From Arcticibacter svalbardensis MN12-7 (GTDB lineage Bacteria; Bacteroidota; Bacteroidia; Sphingobacteriales; Sphingobacteriaceae), in NCBI RefSeq assembly GCF_000403135.1, contig NZ_AQPN01000063.1, positions 105,695-169,694 of the forward strand: a DNA stretch of 64,000 nt. The letters run 5' to 3'. Under the pieces are notes generated by a model. The model saw only the letters and a program-made list of their open reading frames with translations, was not told the DNA's origin and ran no database searches. Numbering within the stretch: the stretch's first letter is position 1; every line of letters starts with the position of its first letter. The position numbers and the translations under genes are program-made. Of the stretch, positions 1 through 8,053 are shown one piece after another.

Positions 1-1328
1 ATAACTGGACATCCCAAACCGTATTTTCCAGTACGTCAGCAAAATCTGATGGCTATTATTCCTATTTATATGAAATAACCACTCCTGCAGAAAGACTTAC
101 AGGAACAACTTTAACTAGCGGTATTATTTTATCAAGATCTACCAGTAAGCAAAACTCAGAGACTACGGGTTCTGATATTCAGCAAAATTTCTTAGGCAAT
201 TTCAACATTGGCAAAATCAAAAATAAGGTTCTAATTGGACTGGATTACTTTAACCGAAATGAGACTGGAAATAGTACCGGTTATGGTAATCAAGGATTTG
301 TTTATTTAGGAAACAATTTAGCACAGTTTCAAGCCATAGCTCCAGCATTACATGCTTATTATAATTCTCCATCAAACAACAACACATTAGATCCAACTAA
401 AACAACAGATGATACAGGAATTTTGACTCAGGCAGGTGCAGACGCAGGCATTGCAGGCCTTGATATCCCTGGTTCAAGCTACAGCAAATCCAAACAGGAA
501 ATTTACAGTGCCTATGTTTCCGACGTAATCACGCTTTTCCCTCAGCTATCTGCCATGGCCAGTTTAAGAATTGACCACTTTGATAATAATAGTTACACGC
601 AAACTACTTTATCTCCTAAATTCGGCTTAGTTTATCAGCCAATTTTAGATAAGGTATCCATTTTTGGTAATTACATGAACGGATTCCAAAATGTAGCTCC
701 AATTACTATTGCTACTACCGGGACTGTATTAAACTTCGATCCTGAGCAAGCCAATCAATATGAATTTGGTACTAAACTTAATTTATTGAATGACAAGCTT
801 TCCGCAACCTTCAGCTACTACAACATTAAAGTTTCCGATATCGTGCTTAATGTTGCTCAAGATGTTTACTCCCAGGGTGGCAAACAATTAAGCAAAGGTT
901 TTGAGGGTAGCGTTATTGCCAGTCCGGTTAGTGGATTAAACCTGATCACTGGATACAGTTATAACGATAGCAAACTTACAGCAGGAGATGCTGACTTTGA
1001 AGGTAAAAGACCCGAAAGTGCCGGCCCTAAACACATGGTTAATTTATGGACAAGCTATAAATTCTTAAAAGGCGATTTAAATGGTATCGGTGTAGGTTTT
1101 GGAGGCAATTATGCAAGTGAGAATGAAATATTTAATAGAACCGTTGGAGGAACATTCACATTACCCAAATACACCCTCATCAATGCTTCCACTTTTTACG
1201 AAGCAAGTAGCTTTCGGATAGCTTTAAAGCTGGATAACATTACCAATAAGGATTACTACAAGGGATGGTCAACGATCAGTCCTCAGGCAGCTAGAACTTT
1301 CTCAGCGAATTTCACTTATAATTTTTAG
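1..1328 (+). CDS. TonB-dependent siderophore receptor, C-terminal part (cut by window edge)
   Basis: The frame is open from base 3 to the stop, giving about 441 residues of the C-terminal beta-barrel of an outer-membrane TonB-dependent receptor; the signal peptide, TonB box and plug lie outside the window. The barrel shows alternating aromatic strands, a late FGTKLNLLNDKLSATFSYY-type strand pair, an ITNKDYYKGW segment and a terminal aromatic residue (YNF), as in ferric-siderophore receptors of the FhuA/FpvA type. The downstream DUF3325-like, DUF3649-like and PepSY-TM genes are the usual companions of siderophore receptors, which supports an iron-uptake role. The siderophore cannot be named from this fragment. 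Confidence 0.88.
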   Translation, partial: NWTSQTVFSSTSAKSDGYYSYLYEITTPAERLTGTTLTSGIILSRSTSKQNSETTGSDIQQNFLGNFNIGKIKNKVLIGLDYFNRNETGNSTGYGNQGFVYLGNNLAQFQAIAPALHAYYNSPSNNNTLDPTKTTDDTGILTQAGADAGIAGLDIPGSSYSKSKQEIYSAYVSDVITLFPQLSAMASLRIDHFDNNSYTQTTLSPKFGLVYQPILDKVSIFGNYMNGFQNVAPITIATTGTVLNFDPEQANQYEFGTKLNLLNDKLSATFSYYNIKVSDIVLNVAQDVYSQGGKQLSKGFEGSVIASPVSGLNLITGYSYNDSKLTAGDADFEGKRPESAGPKHMVNLWTSYKFLKGDLNGIGVGFGGNYASENEIFNRTVGGTFTLPKYTLINASTFYEASSFRIALKLDNITNKDYYKGWSTISPQAARTFSANFTYNF

Positions 1329-1332
1329 TATT

Positions 1333-1360
1333 AAATCCCTCTCTTTATCGAGAGGGATTT
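1333..1360 (+). terminator. Hairpin after the receptor gene
   Basis: An 11-base perfect inverted repeat (AAATCCCTCTC and GAGAGGGATTT) with a six-base loop lies five bases after the receptor stop codon. The following T tract is interrupted (GTTCTTT), so it may be a partial terminator that lowers expression of the downstream membrane genes relative to the receptor. Confidence 0.65.
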
Positions 1361-1407
1361 GTTCTTTAATACCATAAAGAATCTCAAATAGCCAAAGTAA
1401 AATCCGT

Positions 1408-1740
1408 ATGACATCTCTTATCTCCTTGCTTTTCTTTCTAGGGTTTTACCTGTTATATAGCACTTCCGAAAAGGCAGACTTAAATCTGTCATCAAAATTA
1501 CAAGCATCATTTCACCGTAAACCCATTCTTTCTAAAAGTATGGGTTTACTGCTTTTGTTAATTGTATTCGTACTCTTAGTACTATTAAAAGGTTTAGCCG
1601 CAGGCTTGTTAACCGGTTTCATTATTTTAATGATTGCCAGCGGACTCATTATCATCCTTTCCCCATTAAAATTAATGAATATCCGGATCGTATCGATCAT
1701 TTTATTCTTTTCTATATTTCTGGAAACCGTTATCAGCTAA
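1408..1740 (+). CDS. Small membrane protein, DUF3325-like
   Basis: A 110-residue protein made almost wholly of hydrophobic segments: one at residues 1-18, then roughly 45-60, 62-83 and 90-108. Length, helix number and position between a siderophore receptor and a PepSY-TM gene match the DUF3325 family, whose members sit in siderophore-uptake operons and may help move or reduce iron at the inner membrane. The family assignment is by context and hydropathy, not by a decisive motif. It is followed after six bases by the next membrane gene. Confidence 0.6.
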   Translation: MTSLISLLFFLGFYLLYSTSEKADLNLSSKLQASFHRKPILSKSMGLLLLLIVFVLLVLLKGLAAGLLTGFIILMIASGLIIILSPLKLMNIRIVSIILFFSIFLETVIS

Positions 1741-1746
1741 CCTAAC

Positions 1747-2046
1747 ATGCCTGCAAATCCTAAATACCTCAGCAAATCTACCCCGCAACGTATTGCCAAA
1801 ATATCTGCTGCTATCTTGGGCGGTTATCTGGTATCCTCTACCTTCCACATGGCCCTTGCATTATGGCTTCCTGATCATAAAATCGTCCTCATTACCTCTG
1901 TATTTACTTTATTTATTCTTTGGATGGTATTAATGATCATTCCCTTCCTGGCAAAAAATGGCTGGAAGGTCTGGGGAATTTATCTCCTGACCACCCTACT
2001 ATTTAGTGTTGCTGTACATTACGGTCAAATTATTCATCCCATTTAA
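1747..2046 (+). CDS. Small membrane protein, DUF3649-like
   Basis: A 99-residue protein with a short basic N-terminus and three predicted membrane helices (about 19-38, 46-68 and 75-92). The RIAKISAAILGGYLVSS opening and the place in the operon resemble DUF3649 proteins, which are found together with DUF3325 and PepSY-TM proteins beside siderophore receptors. No catalytic residues are apparent. The next gene begins eight bases after its stop, so the genes are probably translated from one transcript. Confidence 0.6.
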   Translation: MPANPKYLSKSTPQRIAKISAAILGGYLVSSTFHMALALWLPDHKIVLITSVFTLFILWMVLMIIPFLAKNGWKVWGIYLLTTLLFSVAVHYGQIIHPI

Positions 2047-2053
2047 AGCTCGT

Positions 2054-3607
2054 ATGAACAAGCGGAACTATAATATCTTTTTTCATCTGCATACCGTTAG
2101 TGGGATTACCATTAGTGTATTCTTGTTTATCATCTTCTTTGCAGGAGCATTCGCTTTAATTAAAGGTGATATCGCTGTTTGGGAAAAAGGGGAACCTGTG
2201 ACTGTAAACAATCCGCGCAACATCGACTACGACCGTGCAATTCGTACCATTCAGCAAAAAGGATATACACTTGCCGGCAGAGATGTACGCATACTGATGC
2301 CCGATGAGCGGAATGAAATGCTAGTCGTACTTAGTGCCTCTAAATATGAAAAGGCCAGTAAGCAGGACAAAACAGGTGCTTATTTCTATCTCAATACCGT
2401 CACCTTTAAAATTACCGATTACTACGCCTTTTACAGTTTTGGCGAATTAATCTACCGGTTTCATTTCCTTACCCCTATTCCTTTTGGCCTGTATATTGCA
2501 GGTTTCGTCGCCTTATTTTTTCTATTTGCCATCGTCACGGGAGTTATAGTCCACTGGGATAAGATCATTAGCAACTTCTACATTTTCAGGCCAACATCAA
2601 AGCTAAAAACGATCTGGACGGATGCCCATACTGCTTTAGGAATGATTGGCCTTCCATTTCAATTTGTATACGCCCTCACCAGTTGCTTTTTATGCTTATC
2701 TATTTTAGTATTGATTCCTGCGAATTACCTATATCATTCTAACCAGGCTAAGCTTTTAGAGGAACTACGTCCAATGACCAAATCCTCTCCACTACTCCAC
2801 AAATCTGAAAAAGTCACCTCTTTCAACACATTCATTAAGCAAAACAGTGACCGATGCAAGTCATTTGAACCGCTACAAGTTTATATCAAAAACTATGGCG
2901 ACCGCAGCATGAAATACCAGGTTGATGGCGCATTAGCTCCCGATAAAAGATTACTTGGTTATGGAAGGCTGGTTTATGATGTTCATTCAGGTCAAATAAT
3001 TTCTTCTGTAAACCCAAATAATACGAATTACTTAGAAAATGTGGAGTTAGCCATTCGCAAACTTCATTTCGGAGATTATGGTGGCTATTGGTTAAAGTTC
3101 GCTTATTTCGTAATGGCTATAATTACCTGTTTTGTCATCATTTCAGGTGTCCTGATCTGGCTCGAAGCAAGGAATAAAAAAAGTATCCCCGAATATAAAA
3201 GACGGTTTAACCGCCGTGTGAGTAATATCTATCTCTCCATTTGTCTAACCATGTATCCAATAACTGCAATCTCCTTCATCGTATCAAAGCTCATCCCCAG
3301 AGACATGGACGTCATGAGGCAACCCATCCTGTATAGTGTATTTTTTGTTGGATGGATAGTAATGGCACTACTTTTCGGCCTTAAGAAAAACAATTACTTC
3401 ACAAATAAATACACCCTGCTAATTGCTGCTATTGTTGGGTTGCTGATACCGATAGTAAACGGACTAAGCTCAGGAAACTGGATCTGGAAAACCCTGCCTC
3501 ATCATCAAACCAGTATTTTTGTAATTGATACATTTTGGTTGATTGCCTCTGTCGTTACTTTCTTTGCGTTTAGCTTGTTGGCCAAAAGGAAAGAACCGAA
3601 AGGATAA
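2054..3607 (+). CDS. PepSY-TM domain protein, probable ferric-siderophore reductase-type membrane protein
   Basis: A 517-residue inner-membrane protein. I chose the ATG at 2054 because the upstream in-frame codons lie inside the preceding gene and MNKRNYNIFFHLHTVSG is the usual PepSY-TM opening. Helix 1 (about 10-33) carries the HLHTVSG motif; a PepSY-like periplasmic part follows; the second helix pair carries DAHTALGMIGLPF; a further helix near 345-370 follows the KLHFGDYGGYW motif; four more helices fill the C-terminal 130 residues. The conserved histidines fit haem or metal binding. Proteins of this type (FoxB, PiuB and relatives) act with siderophore receptors, probably in reductive iron release. 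The reductase role is an inference. Confidence 0.8.
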   Translation: MNKRNYNIFFHLHTVSGITISVFLFIIFFAGAFALIKGDIAVWEKGEPVTVNNPRNIDYDRAIRTIQQKGYTLAGRDVRILMPDERNEMLVVLSASKYEKASKQDKTGAYFYLNTVTFKITDYYAFYSFGELIYRFHFLTPIPFGLYIAGFVALFFLFAIVTGVIVHWDKIISNFYIFRPTSKLKTIWTDAHTALGMIGLPFQFVYALTSCFLCLSILVLIPANYLYHSNQAKLLEELRPMTKSSPLLHKSEKVTSFNTFIKQNSDRCKSFEPLQVYIKNYGDRSMKYQVDGALAPDKRLLGYGRLVYDVHSGQIISSVNPNNTNYLENVELAIRKLHFGDYGGYWLKFAYFVMAIITCFVIISGVLIWLEARNKKSIPEYKRRFNRRVSNIYLSICLTMYPITAISFIVSKLIPRDMDVMRQPILYSVFFVGWIVMALLFGLKKNNYFTNKYTLLIAAIVGLLIPIVNGLSSGNWIWKTLPHHQTSIFVIDTFWLIASVVTFFAFSLLAKRKEPKG

Positions 3608-3693
3608 TCTTTTAAAAGCTGTTTACTTCTATAGTAGCCTTTTAAAAATCAATATACTACCTGATCTATCCCTCTTCAGTTTGCTTTCATTTT

Positions 3694-4032
3694 TTACAAA
3701 ACTAGAACCTTTTTTAAAGCTTCTTTGATCTCATTAAGTATAGAACCATCAATATAACCAAGTTTTTTAATCAATCTTTCTTGAAAGAGAGACCTAATTT
3801 GAAAGCAATCTGCAGAGGAAGCTTTAGAAAGTCCGTTTGTAGCATCAGGCTCTATTTTTACCATCCAAGGGGCAATAGCATAGCGATCTTTCCAGTCGGT
3901 AATCGGTACAATAATTTTCAAAGGGAGCTTGCCCAATCTATCATCATTGACAATTATGGCAGGTCTTCTTTTTTGTATTTCAGCGCCTTTTGTAGGATCA
4001 AGGTCAATCAGCCAAATCTCACTTTGTTTCAT
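3694..4032 (-). CDS. MazF/PemK-family toxin, putative mRNA endoribonuclease
   Basis: A 112-residue protein starting MKQSEIWLIDLDPTKGAE, the classic opening of the MazF/PemK SH3-like fold; the RRPAIIVNDD and KIIVPITDW strands are also typical. The ATG at 4032 overlaps the end of the antitoxin gene by 14 bases; an upstream in-frame start exists but lies deeper in the antitoxin. Family members cleave mRNA when released from their antitoxin. The substrate loop IQKRRPAI carries the conserved Arg/Pro element, so the enzyme looks intact. Overlap suggests translational coupling and autoregulation by the complex. Confidence 0.85.
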   Translation of the reverse strand: MKQSEIWLIDLDPTKGAEIQKRRPAIIVNDDRLGKLPLKIIVPITDWKDRYAIAPWMVKIEPDATNGLSKASSADCFQIRSLFQERLIKKLGYIDGSILNEIKEALKKVLVL

Positions 4033-4231
4033 AAAAATGTTCCAGATCAATGGCGGTGAAAGCTGTCAACTCTTGATCATTTTTGTAATCTTCATAGAGT
4101 TCATGGACTGCAAGTTCCATCTGTTGGCTCATCTTTTCCATTTTAATTGACTTAATAATTTCTTCGATAATATAAAACCGTTTATTAAGTGGTAAGTCTT
4201 GAATTGCCTGTATTAAATCGATTGTTTGCAT
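4019..4231 (-). CDS. Antitoxin partner of the MazF-type toxin
   Basis: A 70-residue acidic protein encoded just upstream of, and overlapping, the toxin gene. The first 35 residues (MQTIDLIQAIQDLPLNKRFYI) are amphipathic and could form the DNA-binding or dimer part; the C-terminal half is rich in Glu, Asp and aromatic residues, as expected for the segment that wraps the toxin. I do not recognise a standard antitoxin family by motif, so the call rests on size, order, overlap and partner. Confidence 0.75.
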   Translation of the reverse strand: MQTIDLIQAIQDLPLNKRFYIIEEIIKSIKMEKMSQQMELAVHELYEDYKNDQELTAFTAIDLEHFYETK

Positions 4232-4276
4232 ATTTTAATTTCAATAATAATTATACTGCCCAACTCTTCTTCTTTC

Positions 4277-4469
4277 CTATTCCTGCCGGTTGTGATCAAC
4301 ATCATGAAGTAACAATTCAATGGCCGTCTCTTTGGAAATACCTCCCAAGAAGTCAGAAAGTTTCCTTTTTTGACTGAGATGCTTTTTGAAAAATTACACC
4401 CAATTCTTTTAGAATGTGCTTTAATATTACATTCTTCTTTTCAGGAATATTTATAATCAGCGTTTCCAT
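4277..4469 (-). pseudogene. Frameshifted small antitoxin-like gene
   Basis: From the ATG at 4469 the frame reads METLIINIPEKKNVILKHIL and then stops after 39 codons. If one A is removed from an A6 run (TCAAAAAAGG, near 4365), the frame continues as RKLSDFLGGISKETAIELLL to a stop at 4277, giving a coherent 63-residue protein. The METLIINIPE opening and the SKET element near the end resemble small Bacteroidota proteins often annotated as antitoxins. No toxin partner is seen for it. It could be a true pseudogene, a sequencing error in a homopolymer, or a slippage site. Confidence 0.6.
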
Positions 4470-4591
4470 ATTACAAATTTAAAGAATCAGTAAACAAATA
4501 ACTATTCCTTAAAACTAGTCATTTCCTTCAAACTTTTCGCCAAAACAGCTCTATTGTTTACCCCCTTGGTGCTTTTACATGCAACCCCTTT

Positions 4592-4855
4592 CTAAACCTT
4601 TACAGTTCTTACCAAAAAACGCCTCTTCAACCATTCCCGCACAGGCTCATCATAAGCATATGCAACAACGAAACCCGACAAAAGGAAAAAGAAGTCGACA
4701 GCCAAATAACCATGATTAAGAATCTGGTTAAAGCGGTTACCGTCGGCATAAGCCTCAAAACAGTGAAAAGCAACCACAACAAGAGCAGCTACACCACGTA
4801 AGCCATCCAAAATTTGGTAATGGCTTTTTAGATTCCAGAAAGGTAGAATTTTTAG
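4592..4855 (-). pseudogene. N-terminal fragment of an acyltransferase-3 (OafA/YrhL-type) protein
   Basis: An 87-codon open stretch reads HYQILDGLRGVAALVVVAFH near its start, the signature of the first helix of membrane acyltransferase-3 proteins, followed by NHGYLAVDFFFLLSGFV, also family-typical. The family is normally 350-400 residues with about ten helices, but this frame stops after the second helix (RRFLVRTVKV). It is open upstream only to a stop at 4858 and has no clear ATG. It is best read as a decayed remnant truncated after its first two helices. Confidence 0.7.
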
Positions 4856-5112
4856 TTACTGTAGCAGTATCGCTTGATGATGGCTTTGGTTGGTTCATAT
4901 ACTTTGGAAATGCACAAATTACTAAAGTAAAATTGCAATCCGTATAGTAGTTGCAAATTAATTACATACTACCTAACATTATAAGCCTGAATTCATTTCA
5001 ACGAAAACTGATGTATTCTTCCCAGAATAGGTAAATTACCGTTTGAAAAAATCTTATACATTTGACCTGTCACAAAAAACCTTACCAATCCTGTATTAAA
5101 TTTATAGTTCAA

Positions 5113-5835
5113 ATGAAAAACCTTAAAACATTTAGCTTAGTTATAGGCGGTATCCTCTGTTTTATTGCATTAATTTTTCTTGATCTTCATGTAATAGAGC
5201 AAAAAGCAAGCTGGTCAGCATTCGATCGCTTCCGAGTGAAAGTCTACCTCAAAACTTGCTTCATAGCTGGTAAATGCATACCTCCATTAGGCTCTTTAAA
5301 AACTATTCGTGGTATCAATACGCTTACTGAATCATTTGTAAACAAAGAGCTTCCTCCTATTTCTTCAATGGCGTTCTACCGCAACCTTCTATCTGATAAT
5401 CCCTCTTTTACGGATGAACTAAAAAAATTCAACCTACAAAATTTAAAAACTAATCGGATAACCGGACAGATCCAATTTGTAAAAGAGATCAAGCAACGAG
5501 TATATTTTGGCGATTACGAAGACTCCATGCATGATGATTGGATGATTTTGCTTTGCACAAATATTATTGCTGGCCAGTGCAAAACATCTTATCTGGTATG
5601 GGGAATGGGCGTTACCACAGATGAGAAATCTTATACATTCTTCAGCAAACAATCCAGCATTATTGGTACGGTTGTACCTCTAAAATGGCTTAACCAACTA
5701 GAGCGTGAGGATATGGCAAAAGGCTACTGGGTTTTACTAACAGAATCAGACTCTACTTCACAATTCAGCTACTCAGCCCGTTATTTAGAGCCGGCCGTAA
5801 GGAAGGAGAATTGGCTTAATAGTATAAATTTGTAA
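5113..5835 (+). CDS. Hypothetical protein with N-terminal membrane anchor
   Basis: A 240-residue protein. I chose the ATG at 5113 because MKNLKTFSLVIGGILCFIAL forms a good signal-anchor helix, whereas the longer frame adds only an unlikely polar leader. After the helix come a basic stretch (FDRFRVKVYLKTC) and a mixed alpha/beta part with four cysteines (CFIAGKC near 50-56; CTNIIAGQC further on) whose spacing might allow a disulphide or metal site. I do not recognise a family. It stands alone between the acyltransferase remnant and a small gene on the same strand. Confidence 0.7.
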   Translation: MKNLKTFSLVIGGILCFIALIFLDLHVIEQKASWSAFDRFRVKVYLKTCFIAGKCIPPLGSLKTIRGINTLTESFVNKELPPISSMAFYRNLLSDNPSFTDELKKFNLQNLKTNRITGQIQFVKEIKQRVYFGDYEDSMHDDWMILLCTNIIAGQCKTSYLVWGMGVTTDEKSYTFFSKQSSIIGTVVPLKWLNQLEREDMAKGYWVLLTESDSTSQFSYSARYLEPAVRKENWLNSINL

Positions 5836-5891
5836 CCGTTAGCTGTCTTGCAAAAAAAGCGCACATCATACCAAACACAACTTGACACATA

Positions 5892-6296
5892 ATGGAAAAT
5901 GACATTTTACTACAAGAAATTGATCATGCTCATCTTTTAGCGAAGGAAGCGTTGAAGAAAAAAGATTTTAAATCCTATGCTGAGAATTTTTCAAATGATT
6001 TAAAATATAAGCAGCTTAACGGTCTAACGATCAATAAAACAAAATTGGTAAATGACATTGCAGTCTATTTTAAACGGGTAATAAGTTCATCTAGCGACTA
6101 TAAAAGAATTACTTTCCAGGTTGTAGATGATAAGATAATTGAAAGACTTGTACAAAAGTCTCAAATCTCTTTAAAGATTTTTATTTTCTTTTCAAAAAAG
6201 TGGACTATTGAGAGAGAAGGAATATATGAGTGGGAAAAGAACAATGGAAAGTGGGAAATAATCCGAGTAGAAATAATTAAAGAAAAGGTGTACTAA
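5892..6296 (+). CDS. Hypothetical protein, possible NTF2-like (SnoaL/DUF4440-type) fold
   Basis: A 134-residue soluble protein without signal peptide. An N-terminal helix (LLQEIDHAHLLAKEALKKKD), a central region and a C-terminal strand pair ending in EWEKNNGKWEIIRVEII recall the layout of NTF2-like proteins, in which the last strand reads G-x-W-x-I/V. No catalytic residues can be picked out. It lies 56 bases after the preceding gene and may be cotranscribed with it. The fold call is tentative. Confidence 0.65.
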   Translation: MENDILLQEIDHAHLLAKEALKKKDFKSYAENFSNDLKYKQLNGLTINKTKLVNDIAVYFKRVISSSSDYKRITFQVVDDKIIERLVQKSQISLKIFIFFSKKWTIEREGIYEWEKNNGKWEIIRVEIIKEKVY

Positions 6297-6370
6297 AAAG
6301 GAAGAACCATCTTGAAGTATATCTCTGTATCAGGAATAATTAGGAAAAAACGTATCATTCAAACTAACCC

Positions 6371-6595
6371 CTAACTAAGCGAATAAGGCAACTCCTCACA
6401 ATAATATCCATTAGCTTTCAAAGTCGCCGTTACATTCCCTTTACACTGTCTCGGACTTACCACTCTCAAGATCTTATCACAATCATCCAGATCAATTGTC
6501 CAGGACTGTATTTCTATTTTTAGATCGAGTAGTGGCTTAATCTGTAAAAAATCCCTTACAGTAGCAATTGAAGTTTTAAAAATTGTGATATACAT
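6371..6595 (-). CDS. Small HMA-fold-like protein without the metal-binding CXXC
   Basis: A 74-residue protein with a beta-alpha-beta-beta-alpha-beta pattern: MYITIFKTSI strand, a helix, KIEIQSWTIDLDDCDKILRV as two strands, a helix and a final strand. The I-D-L-D-D-C-D-K-I-L-R-V element is common in small Bacteroidota proteins related in shape to heavy-metal-associated domains. The CXXC of true copper chaperones is missing; cysteines are scattered. Role unknown. It lies about 100 bases downstream of, and on the same strand as, the sigma-factor pair. Confidence 0.65.
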   Translation of the reverse strand: MYITIFKTSIATVRDFLQIKPLLDLKIEIQSWTIDLDDCDKILRVVSPRQCKGNVTATLKANGYYCEELPYSLS

Positions 6596-6692
6596 AACTC
6601 TTAATTATTTAATTAAAATTTTCACCCAATCCATATGCTTCAACTGCGAAAGTTGAATTCGTTTCTTGCATAATCATATTAACATTTACTAT

Positions 6693-7028
6693 TTAGCACC
6701 GTCTTCTCCATTCTTCACGATTTTTCCATTCTTCACGGAACTTTTGCCGCTCCTCATCATTCATGCCAGCCAGTCTTTCTCTCAGAAAGGAGTTCCGTTG
6801 CCCGTGCTCGTGATGACGATGCGGGCCAAAGCTTCCAAATAAGATCTTACACATAACCAGCAAGCCTAACGACTGCCAATAACCTATCACCTTTACACCC
6901 AGCAAATCGGGCAGAATGGCATTCCATAAATACATAATAACGCCTCCAAGGGCAAATGCCAGCGTAATCATTAGGGGGATAAATAGTATGAACCACCCTT
7001 TTCTATGATCTTTAAATTTCCTATACAT
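6693..7028 (-). CDS. Membrane protein encoded directly after an ECF sigma factor
   Basis: A 111-residue protein with two membrane helices (about 11-35 and 49-65), then a His-rich patch (HRHHEHG) and a charged helical tail (AGMNDEERQKFREEWKNREE). The tail resembles the LTPEQR-type helices of Spy/CpxP-like proteins, but here it should be cytoplasmic if both helices span. The gene begins six bases after the sigma gene stop, so the two are coupled. It could be a non-classical anti-sigma partner or simply a target; it has no zinc-binding anti-sigma motif. The His patch hints at metal sensing, as inference only. Confidence 0.7.
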   Translation of the reverse strand: MYRKFKDHRKGWFILFIPLMITLAFALGGVIMYLWNAILPDLLGVKVIGYWQSLGLLVMCKILFGSFGPHRHHEHGQRNSFLRERLAGMNDEERQKFREEWKNREEWRRRC

Positions 7029-7034
7029 GTTATT

Positions 7035-7583
7035 TTAGTTTAAATCGTTATACAAATCTTGTAATCTATTGCGCAAATGCTTCACTGCGTAGCCTTTGCG
7101 ACTTATAATCGTTTTGATGTTATCACCCTGTATGTCAGCGATCTCCTGCAATGTTTTCCCATCTATTTCGTTGAGAACATAAACCTGCTTTTGCTTTTCA
7201 GGCAACTCTTCTAGTGCAGCCATCATTTCTATCCAGAATGCATCTTTAAATAAACCCAGCTCCGGATCACTGTTTTCATCCAACAACAAAATATATTTTA
7301 TACACAGCTCCCCATCCTCCGTTTCATACGTGTAATCCTCCAGCGAATCATTCGTTTCTTTCCTGTACAAATCAGTGATCTTATTTTTAGCCACCTTATA
7401 CAACCAGGCGCTTGTATTTTCCAAGTCACTGATATTTGTGAGCCGGCTAAACTGATACCAGACATCCTGAAGCACATCTTCGGCATCCTCAAGCCGCACC
7501 ACCTTTTTTGTTATAAATCCTAACAATTGGGCACTGTACTTTTTGATGATGTCTGCTGTGGAGCCTGTTTCTTTTTTTGGCAT
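7035..7583 (-). CDS. ECF-type RNA polymerase sigma factor
   Basis: A 182-residue sigma-70 family protein. Region 2 covers about residues 10-80 with the core-binding DAEDVLQDVWYQF motif and the SAWLYKVAKNKITDLYRK region 2.4-like helix; region 4 covers about 118-175 with LEELPEKQKQVYVLNEIDG and a helix-turn-helix (TLQEIADIQGDNIKTIISR). Regions 1 and 3 are absent, as in ECF factors. The linker between the two domains is long and acidic (residues 80-115). It directs core polymerase to a specific set of promoters; the stimulus is unknown. The membrane gene just downstream is the likely partner. Confidence 0.92.
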   Translation of the reverse strand: MPKKETGSTADIIKKYSAQLLGFITKKVVRLEDAEDVLQDVWYQFSRLTNISDLENTSAWLYKVAKNKITDLYRKETNDSLEDYTYETEDGELCIKYILLLDENSDPELGLFKDAFWIEMMAALEELPEKQKQVYVLNEIDGKTLQEIADIQGDNIKTIISRKGYAVKHLRNRLQDLYNDLN

Positions 7584-8053
7584 TTACGTGCTGTTAGTAT
7601 CTAAGACGGTCAACTGCCTTTTTTACTTTAAACTATTTGAATTTTGTTTTTTAGGTTTGATATGATTGTAGATATTAGCTAAATATTTATATTTATCATA
7701 AATGGAATATATTCTCTGTTCCAGCTACCATCTTTATAGAATTTGATATCTTCAATTGTATTTACTTATGCATAATAAACTTGCAAATATGAGTATACCA
7801 ATGATTATTAGCATTTTACCTAATATTTTTACTTTTTATTTTGCTGCAGTTACATACTTGCAATCGAAGTACTTTATTTCAAAATCAATAAGGTTATAAA
7901 TGCAGAGTCTAATTGCGATTCAGTAAGCTTCATTTTATATCCCAGCTAAATCTGCAATTAACTACCCATTGGACCACCTTTTAGACCACCTTTTATAGTC
8001 CTATCCACTAATAGTTAATCGCTATTATATTAACAACCAAACTTGTAATACTG
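7584..8053. other. AT-rich intergenic region
   Basis: About 470 bases without a convincing gene. It carries the promoter side of the sigma gene and the downstream side of the convergently placed hypothetical gene (both on the minus strand). Apart from a 12-base tandem duplication near its right end, I see nothing that can be named; short frames here have no coding character. Confidence 0.6.
7972..7995 (+). repeat. 12-base tandem duplication
   Basis: GACCACCTTTTA occurs twice in direct succession about 60 bases past the 3-prime end of the minus-strand hypothetical gene. Two copies only; it could be a replication slip or a paired protein site. Confidence 0.6.

Noticed and set aside
4816..4948. 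A short plus-strand frame (KFGNGFLDSRKV to a TAG) beside the acyltransferase remnant
   Set aside because: It reads plausibly for about 45 codons but has no start, no family resemblance and overlaps the remnant on the other strand.
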